64,000 nucleotides of DNA, taken from NCBI RefSeq assembly GCF_030053425.1, contig NZ_JASGBI010000001.1:409001-473000 (forward strand), in the 5' to 3' direction. A program made the translations under genes and the position numbers. The DNA is from Lysobacter stagni. GTDB taxonomy: Bacteria; Pseudomonadota; Gammaproteobacteria; Xanthomonadales; Xanthomonadaceae. Each line of letters opens with the position of its first letter. The first letter of the stretch is position 1. Below the pieces are notes generated by a model, which was given only the letters and a program-made list of their open reading frames with translations, was not told the origin of the DNA and made no database searches. Of the stretch, positions 53,661 to 64,000 are shown piece by piece.

Positions 53661-54971
53661 ATGTTCGGTTACTACTTCGATCTCGCGCTGCGCAGTTTCC
53701 GGCGGAACAAGATGCTCACCGCACTGATGGTGGTCGCCATCGCGCTGGGTATCGGAGCGTGCATGACCACGCTGACGGTGTTCCACGTGCTGTCCGGCGA
53801 TCCGATTCCGCAGAAGAGCAGCCGGCTGTTCTACGTGCAGCTGGACCCTCGCAACATGGATGAATACACGCCTGGGCAGGATCCCAACTTCCAGATGACG
53901 CGCTTCGACGGCGAAGCGCTGCTGCGCGAGAAGCGGGCCGATCGCCAGGCGCTGATGACCGCCGGCAGCGTCGCGGTCGAACCGCAGCGCCAGGGCGTGG
54001 TGCCGTTCCTGTCGAGCGGTCGCTACACCTCCGCGGATTTCTTCCCCATGTTCGACGTGCCGTTCCAGTACGGCGGCGGCTGGAAGCCTTCTGACGACGA
54101 AGGACGCGCGCGCGTGGCGGTGATCTCCCGCGACTTCAACGACCGCGTCTTCGGCGGCGGCAACAGCGTCGGCAAGAGCCTGCACCTGCAGCAGACCGAG
54201 TTCCGCGTGATCGGCGTGCTCGACGACTGGAGGCCCTCGCCGCGCTTCTATGACATCACCGGCGACCGCTTCGGCAAGGACGAGGAAGTTTTCATCCCGC
54301 TGTCCACGTCGATCGCGCTGAAGATGGGCAACGACGGCGACATGACGTGCTGGGGCGACAGCAACAGCGACGAAGAGGGATCGCACGGCCTGAACGCGCC
54401 CTGCGCGTGGCTGCAGTACTGGGTGGAACTGCCGACGTCCGAGAAGGTCGCCGCCTACCGCCAGTACCTGGGCAACTACTCCGACCAGCAGCGCCAGGCC
54501 GGCCGCTTCGTCCGCCCGACCAACGTCGCCGTCACCGACGTGATGGGCTGGCTGGAGAAGAACAACGCCGTGCCCAGCGACGTGCGCATGCAACTGTGGC
54601 TGGCCATGGGCTTCCTGCTGGTGTGCATCGTCAACACCATCGGCCTGCTGCTGGCGAAATTCCTGCGCCGTTCCGGCGAGATCGGCGTGCGTCGCGCACT
54701 GGGTGCGTCGCGTCGCGCGATCTTCGCGCAGTGCCTGGTCGAAGCCGGCACCGTCGGCGTGGTCGGCGGCATCCTCGGCCTGGGACTGGCGATGGTCGGT
54801 CTGTGGGCCGTGCGCCAGCAGCCGGTCGGTTACGCCGAACTGGCGCACCTGGATCCCACCATGCTGATCGTCACCTTCGTGATCTCGGTCGGTGCCGCGG
54901 TCCTGGCCGGCCTGTTGCCGGCCTGGCGCGCCTGCCAGGTCACGCCCGCCATCCAGCTCAAGAGTCAGTGA
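53661..54971 (+). CDS. FtsX/MacB-type ABC permease, first
   Basis: The 436-residue product has an N-terminal helix (MLTALMVVAIALGIGACMTT), a large periplasmic domain (about 50-320) typical of MacB_PCD, and three C-terminal helices (LWLAMGFLLVCIVNTIGLLL, AGTVGVVGGILGLGLAMVGL, LIVTFVISVGAAVLAGLLPA). The intracellular coupling segment SGEIGVRRALGASRRAIFAQ is conserved. The periplasmic domain includes CWGDSNSDEEGSHGLNAPC, a Cys pair. It probably forms a heterodimer with the next gene. Confidence 0.92.
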   Translation: MFGYYFDLALRSFRRNKMLTALMVVAIALGIGACMTTLTVFHVLSGDPIPQKSSRLFYVQLDPRNMDEYTPGQDPNFQMTRFDGEALLREKRADRQALMTAGSVAVEPQRQGVVPFLSSGRYTSADFFPMFDVPFQYGGGWKPSDDEGRARVAVISRDFNDRVFGGGNSVGKSLHLQQTEFRVIGVLDDWRPSPRFYDITGDRFGKDEEVFIPLSTSIALKMGNDGDMTCWGDSNSDEEGSHGLNAPCAWLQYWVELPTSEKVAAYRQYLGNYSDQQRQAGRFVRPTNVAVTDVMGWLEKNNAVPSDVRMQLWLAMGFLLVCIVNTIGLLLAKFLRRSGEIGVRRALGASRRAIFAQCLVEAGTVGVVGGILGLGLAMVGLWAVRQQPVGYAELAHLDPTMLIVTFVISVGAAVLAGLLPAWRACQVTPAIQLKSQ

Positions 54972-54979
54972 GGCCTGCC

Positions 54980-56206
54980 ATGGACATCCGACCCATCCTG
55001 ACGACGCTGCGTCGCCACAAGACGGCCGCCGCGCTGATCGTGCTCGAGATCGCCCTGAGCTGCGCGATCATCTGCAACGCGATTTTCCTGATCAACCAGC
55101 GCGTCGAGCAGATCAACCGCCCCGGCGGCATCGCCACGGACGAGATCGTCCGCGTGCAGCTCACCAGCATCAAGGACGAAAGCGCGGCGGCCACCACGAA
55201 GTCCGACCTGGCGGTGCTCCGCGGCCTGCCGGGTGTGAAGGCCGCGACCGCGCTCAACCAGGTGCCGTACAGCAACTCGTCCTGGAACAGCGGCGTCAAC
55301 CTGGCCCGCGACCAGAAGTTCCCCACGCTCAGCGCCACGACCTACATGCTGCAGGAGCAGGGACTGCAGACCCTTGGCGTGAACCTCGTCGCCGGCCGCG
55401 ACTTCGGCGCCGACGAGTACATCGAATGGGATCTGCTGAACAAGCCCAACACCAACGTCGCCATTCCCAGCGCCATCGTGACGCGCGCCGTGGCCGAGAA
55501 GCTCTTCCCCGGCCAGAACCCCATCGGCAAGTCGTTCTACAGCTGGGGCGACGAGCCGACGAAGATCGTCGGCGTGGTCGAGCACCTCGTGCGTCCGGGC
55601 AACCGCGATCACGCGCAATGGGACTACTCGGTGATGTTCCCGATTCGGGTCACCTATGAGGTGGGCGGCAACTATCTGCTGCGCGTGGATTCCTCGCGTC
55701 GCGCAGAAGTGCTGAAGGCCGCGGTCGCAGCGCTGGAGAAGAACGGTCCCACCCGCATCATCCTGGACAAGAACACCAAGACGATGGCGGAGATGCGCGA
55801 GGACTTCTATCGCCAGCCGCGCACGATGGTGTGGCTGCTGACGGCCGTGTGCGTCGCGCTGCTGGTGGTGACGGCATTGGGCATCGTCGGCCTGGCCAGC
55901 TTCTGGGTGCAGCAGCGGACCAAGCAGATCGGCGTGCGCCGTGCGCTGGGTGCGACACGTGGCCAGGTGCTGCGCTACTTCCAGACCGAGAACTTCCTGC
56001 TGGCCACGGTCGGCATCGTGATCGGCATGCTGCTGGCCTACGGCATCAACCAGTTGCTGATGGCGCGTTACGAACTGCCGCGTCTTCCGGCCATGTACCT
56101 GCCGGTCGGTGCGCTGGCGCTGTGGCTGCTGGGGCAGCTGGCCGTGCTCGGGCCCGCGCGTCGCGCGGCATCCGTGCCGCCGGCCGTCGCGACGCGCAGC
56201 GTCTGA
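54980..56206 (+). CDS. FtsX/MacB-type ABC permease, second
   Basis: The 408-residue product shares the fold of its neighbour: N-terminal helix (AALIVLEIALSCAIICNAIF), periplasmic domain, and C-terminal helices (MVWLLTAVCVALLVVTALGI, FLLATVGIVIGMLLAYGINQ). The coupling segment is TKQIGVRRALGATRGQVLRY. It starts nine bases after the first permease. Two different permeases with one ATPase imply an asymmetric exporter, as in LolCDE. The cargo is unknown; periplasmic lipoprotein, peptide or drug are all possible. Confidence 0.92.
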   Translation: MDIRPILTTLRRHKTAAALIVLEIALSCAIICNAIFLINQRVEQINRPGGIATDEIVRVQLTSIKDESAAATTKSDLAVLRGLPGVKAATALNQVPYSNSSWNSGVNLARDQKFPTLSATTYMLQEQGLQTLGVNLVAGRDFGADEYIEWDLLNKPNTNVAIPSAIVTRAVAEKLFPGQNPIGKSFYSWGDEPTKIVGVVEHLVRPGNRDHAQWDYSVMFPIRVTYEVGGNYLLRVDSSRRAEVLKAAVAALEKNGPTRIILDKNTKTMAEMREDFYRQPRTMVWLLTAVCVALLVVTALGIVGLASFWVQQRTKQIGVRRALGATRGQVLRYFQTENFLLATVGIVIGMLLAYGINQLLMARYELPRLPAMYLPVGALALWLLGQLAVLGPARRAASVPPAVATRSV

Positions 56207-56223
56207 CTGCTTTAACGCCGGTC

Positions 56224-56256
56224 GGGCCCGGGACGCTTCCACGGAAGTCCCGGCCC
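56224..56256. promoter_or_regulatory. Intercistronic hairpin before the regulator gene
   Basis: A stable hairpin (CCGGGAC / GTCCCGG with inner TTCC/GGAA) lies in the 143-base gap between permease and regulator. No T-tract follows. It may attenuate or process the message so that the regulator is made in smaller amounts. Confidence 0.45.
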
Positions 56257-56349
56257 CGGCCGTGCGTCCTCGCGTTGGACGCCTTGCAGGCGCACCGGCA
56301 AACTCACCCCGCTGACGCATTTCGACCCCCGCCACCTCGCCGGTCCTTC

Positions 56350-57693
<1,344 letters not shown>

Positions 57694-57704
57694 GGGACAC
57701 CGTC

Positions 57705-59018
57705 ATGCGTCGGCTGCGCCAGATGTCCCTGACCGTGCTGATCTCCGCGCTGGTGCTTGCCTACATGAGCGCGGCGGCAGCACTGGCGGTGTGGCTGGCG
57801 ACCTTGCTACCGCACGCATGGCACGCCATCGCCATCAGCGCAGGCGTGCTGCTGCCACTGGCGATCTACCACGTGCGACGCACGCTGGCGCCGATGCACT
57901 CGCTGTTCCGCGCGCTCGCCGGCACCGTCGCCAGCTACCGCGACGGCGACTACAGCTTCGGCCTGGCCTGGAAGGGCAAGGGCGAGCTGGGCGACCTGGT
58001 TGCCGCGCACAACCTGCTGGGCGAAGCGTTGCGTGAGCAGCGGCTGGCGCTGGTGCAACGCGAGCTTCTGCTCGACACGCTGGTGCAGAACACGCCGGTG
58101 TCGATGGTGCTGGTCGATCCGGGCCGGCATGTGGTCCTTGCGAACCTGGCCGCACGCAAGATGCTCGGCGACGGCCGCCGCCTGGAAGGCCACGATTTCG
58201 ACGCACTCGTCGCACAGGCGCCGGAGGAGTTCCGTGACGCGTTCGAACGCGGCGGCGATGGCATGTTCAGTGTCGGCGAGCAGGACCAGGAGGAGATCTA
58301 CCACCTTGCCCGCCGGCAGTTCCGCCTCAACGGACGTCGCCACGAGCTGATCCTGCTGCGCCAGCTCACCGCCGAACTGCGCCGTCAGGAAGTGCAGACG
58401 TGGAAGAAGGTGATCCGCGTGATCAGCCACGAACTCAACAACTCGCTGGCGCCGATCGCCTCGCTTGCGCATTCCGGCGCGGAGCTGCTCAAGCGCGGAC
58501 AGCATGACAAGCTGCCCACCGCGCTGGCGACGATCGAAGAGCGCGCACGCCATCTGGAAGGCTTCATCCGCGATTACGCACGCTTCGCCAAGCTGCCGGC
58601 GCCGCGACTGGAACCGGTCGAGTGGTCGCGCTTCATCGAGCGCCTGCGCGCGCAGGTGGAGTTCCACTACGAGCATCGCGTGGGCGACGGGATCGTGCGC
58701 CTCGATACCGCGCAGTTCGAGCAGGCCATGCTGAACCTGATCAAGAATGCGCATGAATCCGGCTCGTCTGCCGAGGAAGTCAGCCTGACCCTGCGGCGCA
58801 TGCCGGAGGCGTGGCGACTGGAGATCCTCGACCGCGGCAGCGGCATGAACGAGGCGGTGCTCGCCAATGCGCTGCTGCCGTTCTATTCGACCAAGCGCCA
58901 CGGTACCGGCCTGGGCCTGGCGCTGACGCGCGAGATCATCGAAGCGCACGGCGGCCGCATCGCGCTGCTCAACCGCGTCGGCGGCGGCCTGTGCGTGAGC
59001 CTCACGCTGCCCGCGTAA
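57705..59018 (+). CDS. Membrane sensor histidine kinase, partner of the NtrC-type regulator
   Basis: The 437-residue product has two N-terminal helices (about 8-33 and 41-57), with almost no periplasmic loop, so it likely senses within the membrane or from a partner. A HAMP-like and PAS-like region (about 60-225) follows. The H-box ISHELNNSLAPI has His242; N-box NLIKNAHE, G1 LDRGSGM and G2 HGTGLGLAL are intact. It lies 11 bases after the regulator. Similar kinases answer envelope-damaging peptides in related exporters. Confidence 0.93.
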   Translation: MRRLRQMSLTVLISALVLAYMSAAAALAVWLATLLPHAWHAIAISAGVLLPLAIYHVRRTLAPMHSLFRALAGTVASYRDGDYSFGLAWKGKGELGDLVAAHNLLGEALREQRLALVQRELLLDTLVQNTPVSMVLVDPGRHVVLANLAARKMLGDGRRLEGHDFDALVAQAPEEFRDAFERGGDGMFSVGEQDQEEIYHLARRQFRLNGRRHELILLRQLTAELRRQEVQTWKKVIRVISHELNNSLAPIASLAHSGAELLKRGQHDKLPTALATIEERARHLEGFIRDYARFAKLPAPRLEPVEWSRFIERLRAQVEFHYEHRVGDGIVRLDTAQFEQAMLNLIKNAHESGSSAEEVSLTLRRMPEAWRLEILDRGSGMNEAVLANALLPFYSTKRHGTGLGLALTREIIEAHGGRIALLNRVGGGLCVSLTLPA

Positions 59019-59038
59019 CCAAACGCGGGCGTGTCGCC

Positions 59039-60400
59039 TTATTTCTTCTTCGGACGCTGCCAGCCATCGATGGTGGTCTGTCGCGCGCGAGCGAGCGTGA
59101 GCTTCTCGTCCGGAGCGTTGCGCGTGATGACCGAACCGGCGGCGATGGTCGCGCCCTTGCCGATGGTCACCGGGGCCACCAGCGACGAATTGGAACCGAT
59201 GAACGCGCCGTCACCGATGACGGTGGTCGACTTGTTCACACCGTCGTAGTTGCAGGTGATGGTGCCCGCGCCCACGTTGACGCCCGCGCCGATGACCGCA
59301 TCGCCCAGGTAGGTGAGGTGGTTGGCCTTGCTGGTGACGCCGATGCGGGCGTTCTTGGTCTCGACGAAATTGCCCACGTGCACGCCGTCGGCGAGCACGG
59401 TGCCGGGGCGCAGTCGCGAGTACGGTCCGATCTGCGCGGCGCCTTCCACGACCACGCCATCGAGATCGCAATGCGCGCGCACTTCGGTGCCGGAGCCGAG
59501 CGTCACGTCCTTCAGGCGGCAGAACGGACCGATGCGGACGCCATCGCCCAGTTCGACCCTGCCTTCGAACACGACATCGACATCGATCTCCACATCATGC
59601 CCGACCGTCACGCTGCCGCGCTGGTCGTAGCGCGCGGGATCGGCCAGGCGTGCGCCCTGCAGGCAAAGCGCGTGTGCGGCACGGCGCTGGTACGCGCGCT
59701 CAAGCTGCGCGAGCTGCCACGGGTCGTTGGCGCCTTCGACCTCCATCGCATCGTGCACGTGGACCATCTCGGCGGCGTTGAATTCATCCGCCGCGAAGGC
59801 GAACACGTCGGTCAGGTAGTACTCGCCCTGCGCGTTGTCGTTGCCCAGGTGCTGCAGCCAGCGACGCAGCGCTTCGCCGTCGGCGACGAGGATGCCGGTG
59901 TTGACCGTGCGGATCTCGCGCTCCTCGTCGCTGGCGTCCTTGTGCTCGACGATGCGTCCGACGCGACCCTGCGAATCGCGCACGATGCGGCCGTAGCCGG
60001 TCGGGTTGGCCATGTCGGCCACGAGCACGGCGATGCGCCCCGGTGCCGCGAGCAGGCGCTGCAGCGTGTCGGCGGCGATCAGCGGCACATCGCCGTAGAG
60101 GATGAGCACGCGCGCATCCTGCGGAACGGCCGGCATCGCCTGCTGGACCGCATGGCCGGTACCCAGACGCTGCGCCTGCTCGGTCCAGTGCAGATCGGTC
60201 TGGTCGGCGAAGGCGCTGCGCACCTGCTCGCCACCATGGCCGTAGACCACATGGATGCCGGCGGCGCCGAGCTGCCGTGCGGTGTCGATGACGTGCGCGA
60301 GCATGGGACGACCGGCGACCTTCTGCAGCACCTTCGCGGTGGCCGACTTCATCCGCTTGCCCTCGCCCGCGGCGAGGATCACGACGTGCAACGGGTTCAT
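59039..60400 (-). CDS. glmU: Bifunctional UDP-GlcNAc pyrophosphorylase / GlcN-1-P acetyltransferase
   Basis: The ATG at 60400 (AGGAAGA upstream) gives 453 residues, normal length. The N-terminal uridyltransferase carries [24 protein letters not shown] and the [13 protein letters not shown] linker. The C-terminal part is a left-handed beta-helix of hexapeptides ([15 protein letters not shown]) with the acetyltransferase site (VETKNARIG, then [17 protein letters not shown]). It makes UDP-GlcNAc for peptidoglycan and LPS. It converges on the histidine kinase gene, with 20 bases between stops. Confidence 0.97.
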   Translation of the reverse strand: MNPLHVVILAAGEGKRMKSATAKVLQKVAGRPMLAHVIDTARQLGAAGIHVVYGHGGEQVRSAFADQTDLHWTEQAQRLGTGHAVQQAMPAVPQDARVLILYGDVPLIAADTLQRLLAAPGRIAVLVADMANPTGYGRIVRDSQGRVGRIVEHKDASDEEREIRTVNTGILVADGEALRRWLQHLGNDNAQGEYYLTDVFAFAADEFNAAEMVHVHDAMEVEGANDPWQLAQLERAYQRRAAHALCLQGARLADPARYDQRGSVTVGHDVEIDVDVVFEGRVELGDGVRIGPFCRLKDVTLGSGTEVRAHCDLDGVVVEGAAQIGPYSRLRPGTVLADGVHVGNFVETKNARIGVTSKANHLTYLGDAVIGAGVNVGAGTITCNYDGVNKSTTVIGDGAFIGSNSSLVAPVTIGKGATIAAGSVITRNAPDEKLTLARARQTTIDGWQRPKKK

Positions 60401-60544
60401 GCGTTCTTCCTGTCCTGGGTTTGTCTTCCACCGGCGTGGCGGAATCTTAGCAACCGGCTTCATTCCGGGCATCGGGCAACCGGAGACTGAAGGCCATGTT
60501 CACGCGGGGGAGCTGTGCCCCGCCATGTTGTCTAGAATTCCCGC

Positions 60545-60949
60545 ATGCGTAGATGGCTCAACGGCTCCCCCCTGATCCGCCAGAGCGGGAGTTACATCGT
60601 GGTCGGCGTGGCCCAGCTGCTGGTGGACTGGGCCACGTTCGTGATGCTCAGCGCCTCCGGCCTGCCGGTGGAACCGGCGAACGTCGCCGGCCGCATCAGC
60701 GGCGCCACGCTCGGGTTCTGGCTCAATGGTCGCTTCACGTTCGCCGGCGAGGACACCGCGATCGGTCGCCGCCAGCTCGCGCGTTTCCTGGCGATGTGGC
60801 TGGTCACCACGGTGGTGAGCACGTGGGCCGTCGGCCATATCGACGACACGGTTGGCCTGCGATGGACCTGGCTCGCCAAGCCCGCGATCGAGCTGGTACT
60901 GAGCATCGCAGGCTTCCTGCTCTCACGGCACTGGGTGTATCGCCGCTGA
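60545..60949 (+). CDS. GtrA-family membrane protein
   Basis: The 134-residue product has four membrane helices (SYIVVGVAQLLVDWATFVML; RISGATLGFWLNGRFTF; FLAMWLVTTVVSTWAVGH; AIELVLSIAGFLLSRHWVY). The helix 2 motif ISGATLGFWLNGRFTF and terminal SRHWVYRR are hallmarks of GtrA-like flippases or scaffold proteins that carry lipid-linked sugars. No obvious ribosome site precedes the ATG. No glycosyltransferase is adjacent, so the sugar is unknown. Confidence 0.88.
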   Translation: MRRWLNGSPLIRQSGSYIVVGVAQLLVDWATFVMLSASGLPVEPANVAGRISGATLGFWLNGRFTFAGEDTAIGRRQLARFLAMWLVTTVVSTWAVGHIDDTVGLRWTWLAKPAIELVLSIAGFLLSRHWVYRR

Positions 60950-60971
60950 GCCTGGCGTTGCGTTGAAACAG

Positions 60972-60996
60972 AAACGCCGGCGCGAGGCCGGCGTTT
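60972..60996. terminator. Bidirectional terminator between gtrA-like gene and atpC
   Basis: A perfect 10-bp stem AAACGCCGGC / GCCGGCGTTT with five-base loop, T-rich on the plus side and followed by CTGTTTC on the minus strand. It closes both the GtrA-like gene and the ATP synthase operon. Confidence 0.88.
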
Positions 60997-61026
60997 TCGT
61001 ATCCGAAGGCCTTCGGCCAATGGATG

Positions 61027-61452
61027 TCAGTGCTTCATGTTCTTGCGCAGACGCTCCAGCGCGCTGAGCTGGGCGATGCTCATGGCCAGCTGCGACTGGG
61101 CTTCTTCCATGCTCATCTTCGGATCCTTCTTGGACAGGATCCGCTCGGCTTCTTCCTTGGCGGCGCGGACGGCGGCTTCGTCGATGTCCTGCGCGCGCAC
61201 GGCGGTGTCGGCCAGCACGGTGACGACGGTGGGCTGCACCTCGAGGATGCCGCCGGAGATCGCGAAGTCCAGCTGCTCGCCGCCCGGCAGGGTCACGACG
61301 ACCTTGCCCGGCTTGAGGCGGGTGATCAGCGGCGCGTGCTTCGGCGCGATGCCGAGCTCGCCGATCTCACCGGTGGCGACGACCAGCTCGGCCTCACCGT
61401 GGAAGATCTCCTGCTCGGCGCTGACGATGTCGCAACGAATCGTGGATGCCAT
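61027..61452 (-). CDS. atpC: ATP synthase F1 epsilon subunit
   Basis: The 141-residue product is the epsilon subunit of the F1 rotor, which couples gamma to the c-ring and can inhibit ATP hydrolysis. The beta-sandwich has [39 protein letters not shown] and [19 protein letters not shown]; the C-terminal two-helix hairpin reads [14 protein letters not shown]. It is the last gene of the atp operon, with a terminator 31 bases beyond. Confidence 0.96.
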   Translation of the reverse strand: MASTIRCDIVSAEQEIFHGEAELVVATGEIGELGIAPKHAPLITRLKPGKVVVTLPGGEQLDFAISGGILEVQPTVVTVLADTAVRAQDIDEAAVRAAKEEAERILSKKDPKMSMEEAQSQLAMSIAQLSALERLRKNMKH

Positions 61453-61474
61453 TTAGAAACGCCTTTCAACTTTG

Positions 61475-61519
61475 TCCCCCTCCCCCGCGAGCGGGAGAGG
61501 GCTGGGATCGGGGAGAGGT
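61475..61519. repeat. Dispersed repeat in the atpD-atpC gap
   Basis: CCCCTCCCCCGCGAGCGGGA followed by GAGGGCTGGG is a hairpin-forming motif seen across xanthomonad genomes. It lies within the 94-base gap between atpD and atpC and may affect stability of the mRNA between them. Confidence 0.6.
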
Positions 61520-61546
61520 CGCCTTGCGCCCTCGCCCCGGCGAAGA

Positions 61547-63010
<1,464 letters not shown>

Positions 63011-63874
63011 TTAGACCGCGGCGGCGCCGCCGACGATTTCCGAGATTTCCTGCGTGATCGCCGCCTGGCGGGCCTTGTTGTAGACCAGGTTCAGCGTGCC
63101 GATCAGCTTGGTGGCGTTGTCGGACGCGGCCTTCATCGCGACCATGCGCGCGGCATGCTCGGAGGCGACGTTCTCAAGCACCGCCTGGTACACCAGCGAC
63201 TCGACGTAGCGGTTGAGCACGTGCTCGAGCACGGTCGCCGCGTCGGGTTCGTAGATGTAGTCCCAGTCGTGCTTGGCGACCTGCGTCTCGGCCGGCGGCA
63301 GCGGCAGCAGCTGATCGAACGCTGCGCGCTGGGTCATCGTGTTGACGAAGTCGTTGTAGCAGATGAACACGCGGTCCAGGTTGCCGGCGCTGTAGCCGTC
63401 CAGCATCACCTTGATGACGCCGACCAGCTGTTCCAGCTTCGGCTGGTCGCCCAGGTGCGTGACCGAGCCGACCATGTTGACCTTGATGCGACGGAAGAAC
63501 ACCGACGCCTTCTGGCCGATGGTGACGACGTCGATCTCGACGCCCTGCTCCTGCCACTTGCGGAACTCGCCCAGCAGCTTGCGGAACAGGTTGTTGTTGA
63601 GGCCGCCGGCCAGGCCGCGATCGGACGACACGATGATGTAGCCGACACGCTTCACGTCCTGGCGCTCGACCAGGTACGGATGCTGGTAGTCGGAATTGGC
63701 CTGGGCCAGGTGGCCGATGACCTGCTTCATCACGCGTGCGTACGGACGCGAGACCTTCATGCGGTCCTGCGCCTTGCGGATCTTGGAAGCCGAGACCATC
63801 TCGAGCGCGCGCGTCACCTTGCGGGTGTTCTGCACGCTCTTGATCTTGGATTTGATTTCGCGTCCGCCTGCCAT
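63011..63874 (-). CDS. atpG: ATP synthase F1 gamma subunit
   Basis: The 287-residue product is the central shaft of the F1 motor. It opens with the conserved [20 protein letters not shown], then [37 protein letters not shown] and the C-terminal [35 protein letters not shown] are diagnostic. It follows atpA after 68 bases, with a small hairpin between (63902-63921). Confidence 0.98.
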   Translation of the reverse strand: MAGGREIKSKIKSVQNTRKVTRALEMVSASKIRKAQDRMKVSRPYARVMKQVIGHLAQANSDYQHPYLVERQDVKRVGYIIVSSDRGLAGGLNNNLFRKLLGEFRKWQEQGVEIDVVTIGQKASVFFRRIKVNMVGSVTHLGDQPKLEQLVGVIKVMLDGYSAGNLDRVFICYNDFVNTMTQRAAFDQLLPLPPAETQVAKHDWDYIYEPDAATVLEHVLNRYVESLVYQAVLENVASEHAARMVAMKAASDNATKLIGTLNLVYNKARQAAITQEISEIVGGAAAV

Positions 63875-63942
63875 GCTGCTCTCGTCTGCTTGGATTCAAC
63901 GGCGCGGACCGGAGTCCGCGCGGATGACCGACTTTTCGTCGC

Positions 63943-64000
63943 TTACCAGGTGCCGGTCTGCTTGAACTCGGCGATGCCCTTCTTGAAGGTCGCCTCGATC
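63943..64000 (-). CDS. atpA: ATP synthase F1 alpha subunit, last residues only
   Basis: Only the 3' end lies in the window. The visible C-terminus is IEATFKKGIAEFKQTGTW followed by a TAA stop, which matches the end of alpha subunits (compare the FKATQSW ending in E. coli). Position directly upstream of atpG supports the call. Confidence 0.9.
   Translation of the reverse strand, partial: IEATFKKGIAEFKQTGTW

Overview
The window is GC-rich DNA with dense, mostly collinear operons and very few mobile traces. The set of genes (Tat-exported TldD paralogues, PlpD-like patatin, a phasin, cobalamin-riboswitch BtuB, MexAB-type pump, glmS/glmU beside the atp operon) fits a gammaproteobacterium of the Xanthomonadaceae, most likely Lysobacter or a close relative. 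That assignment is inferred from protein character and gene order; no rRNA is present.

Layout. 1-6295 (minus): four envelope proteins, three rich in TPRs (one a lipoprotein), translationally coupled and running off the left edge. 7150-14179 (plus): six consecutive exported or outer-membrane proteins of unknown joint function. 14183-18363: iron-permease-like protein, two small proteins, QueD and a patatin with its own beta-barrel. 18474-21200: a phasin behind a palindromic promoter, then a DUF2167 operon behind two back-to-back hairpins. 21278-25639 (minus): RND pump and adaptor. 25763-29631: bioD, free-methionine-sulfoxide reductase, TfoX C-terminal protein, and a cobalamin riboswitch driving a BtuB-like receptor.

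42290-29735 (minus): nine genes in tight order, TldD, TldE, TldD, DUF4159, MoxR ATPase, DUF58, BatA-like, DUF4175-like and a membrane protein. Both TldD copies carry twin-arginine leaders while the TldE partner has none. 42589-49173 is an accessory-like stretch of small secreted, lipoprotein and immunity-sized genes with several dispersed palindromic repeats, plus a pseudouridine synthase and an LtrA family protein.

49376-64000: glmS diverges from a six-gene operon encoding an adaptor, a tiny protein, an ABC ATPase, two FtsX/MacB-type permeases, an NtrC-family regulator and its histidine kinase (the tiny protein makes seven reading frames in all). A good sigma-54 promoter with two upstream palindromes sits ahead of it, so the operon probably encodes its own activator. 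The window closes with glmU, a GtrA-like protein and the end of the ATP synthase operon (atpC, atpD, atpG, and the last codons of atpA).

Best candidates for undescribed biology: the self-regulated sigma-54 ABC export operon, the Tat-TldD/leaderless-TldE plus MoxR cluster, and the six-gene outer-membrane cluster at 7-14 kb.
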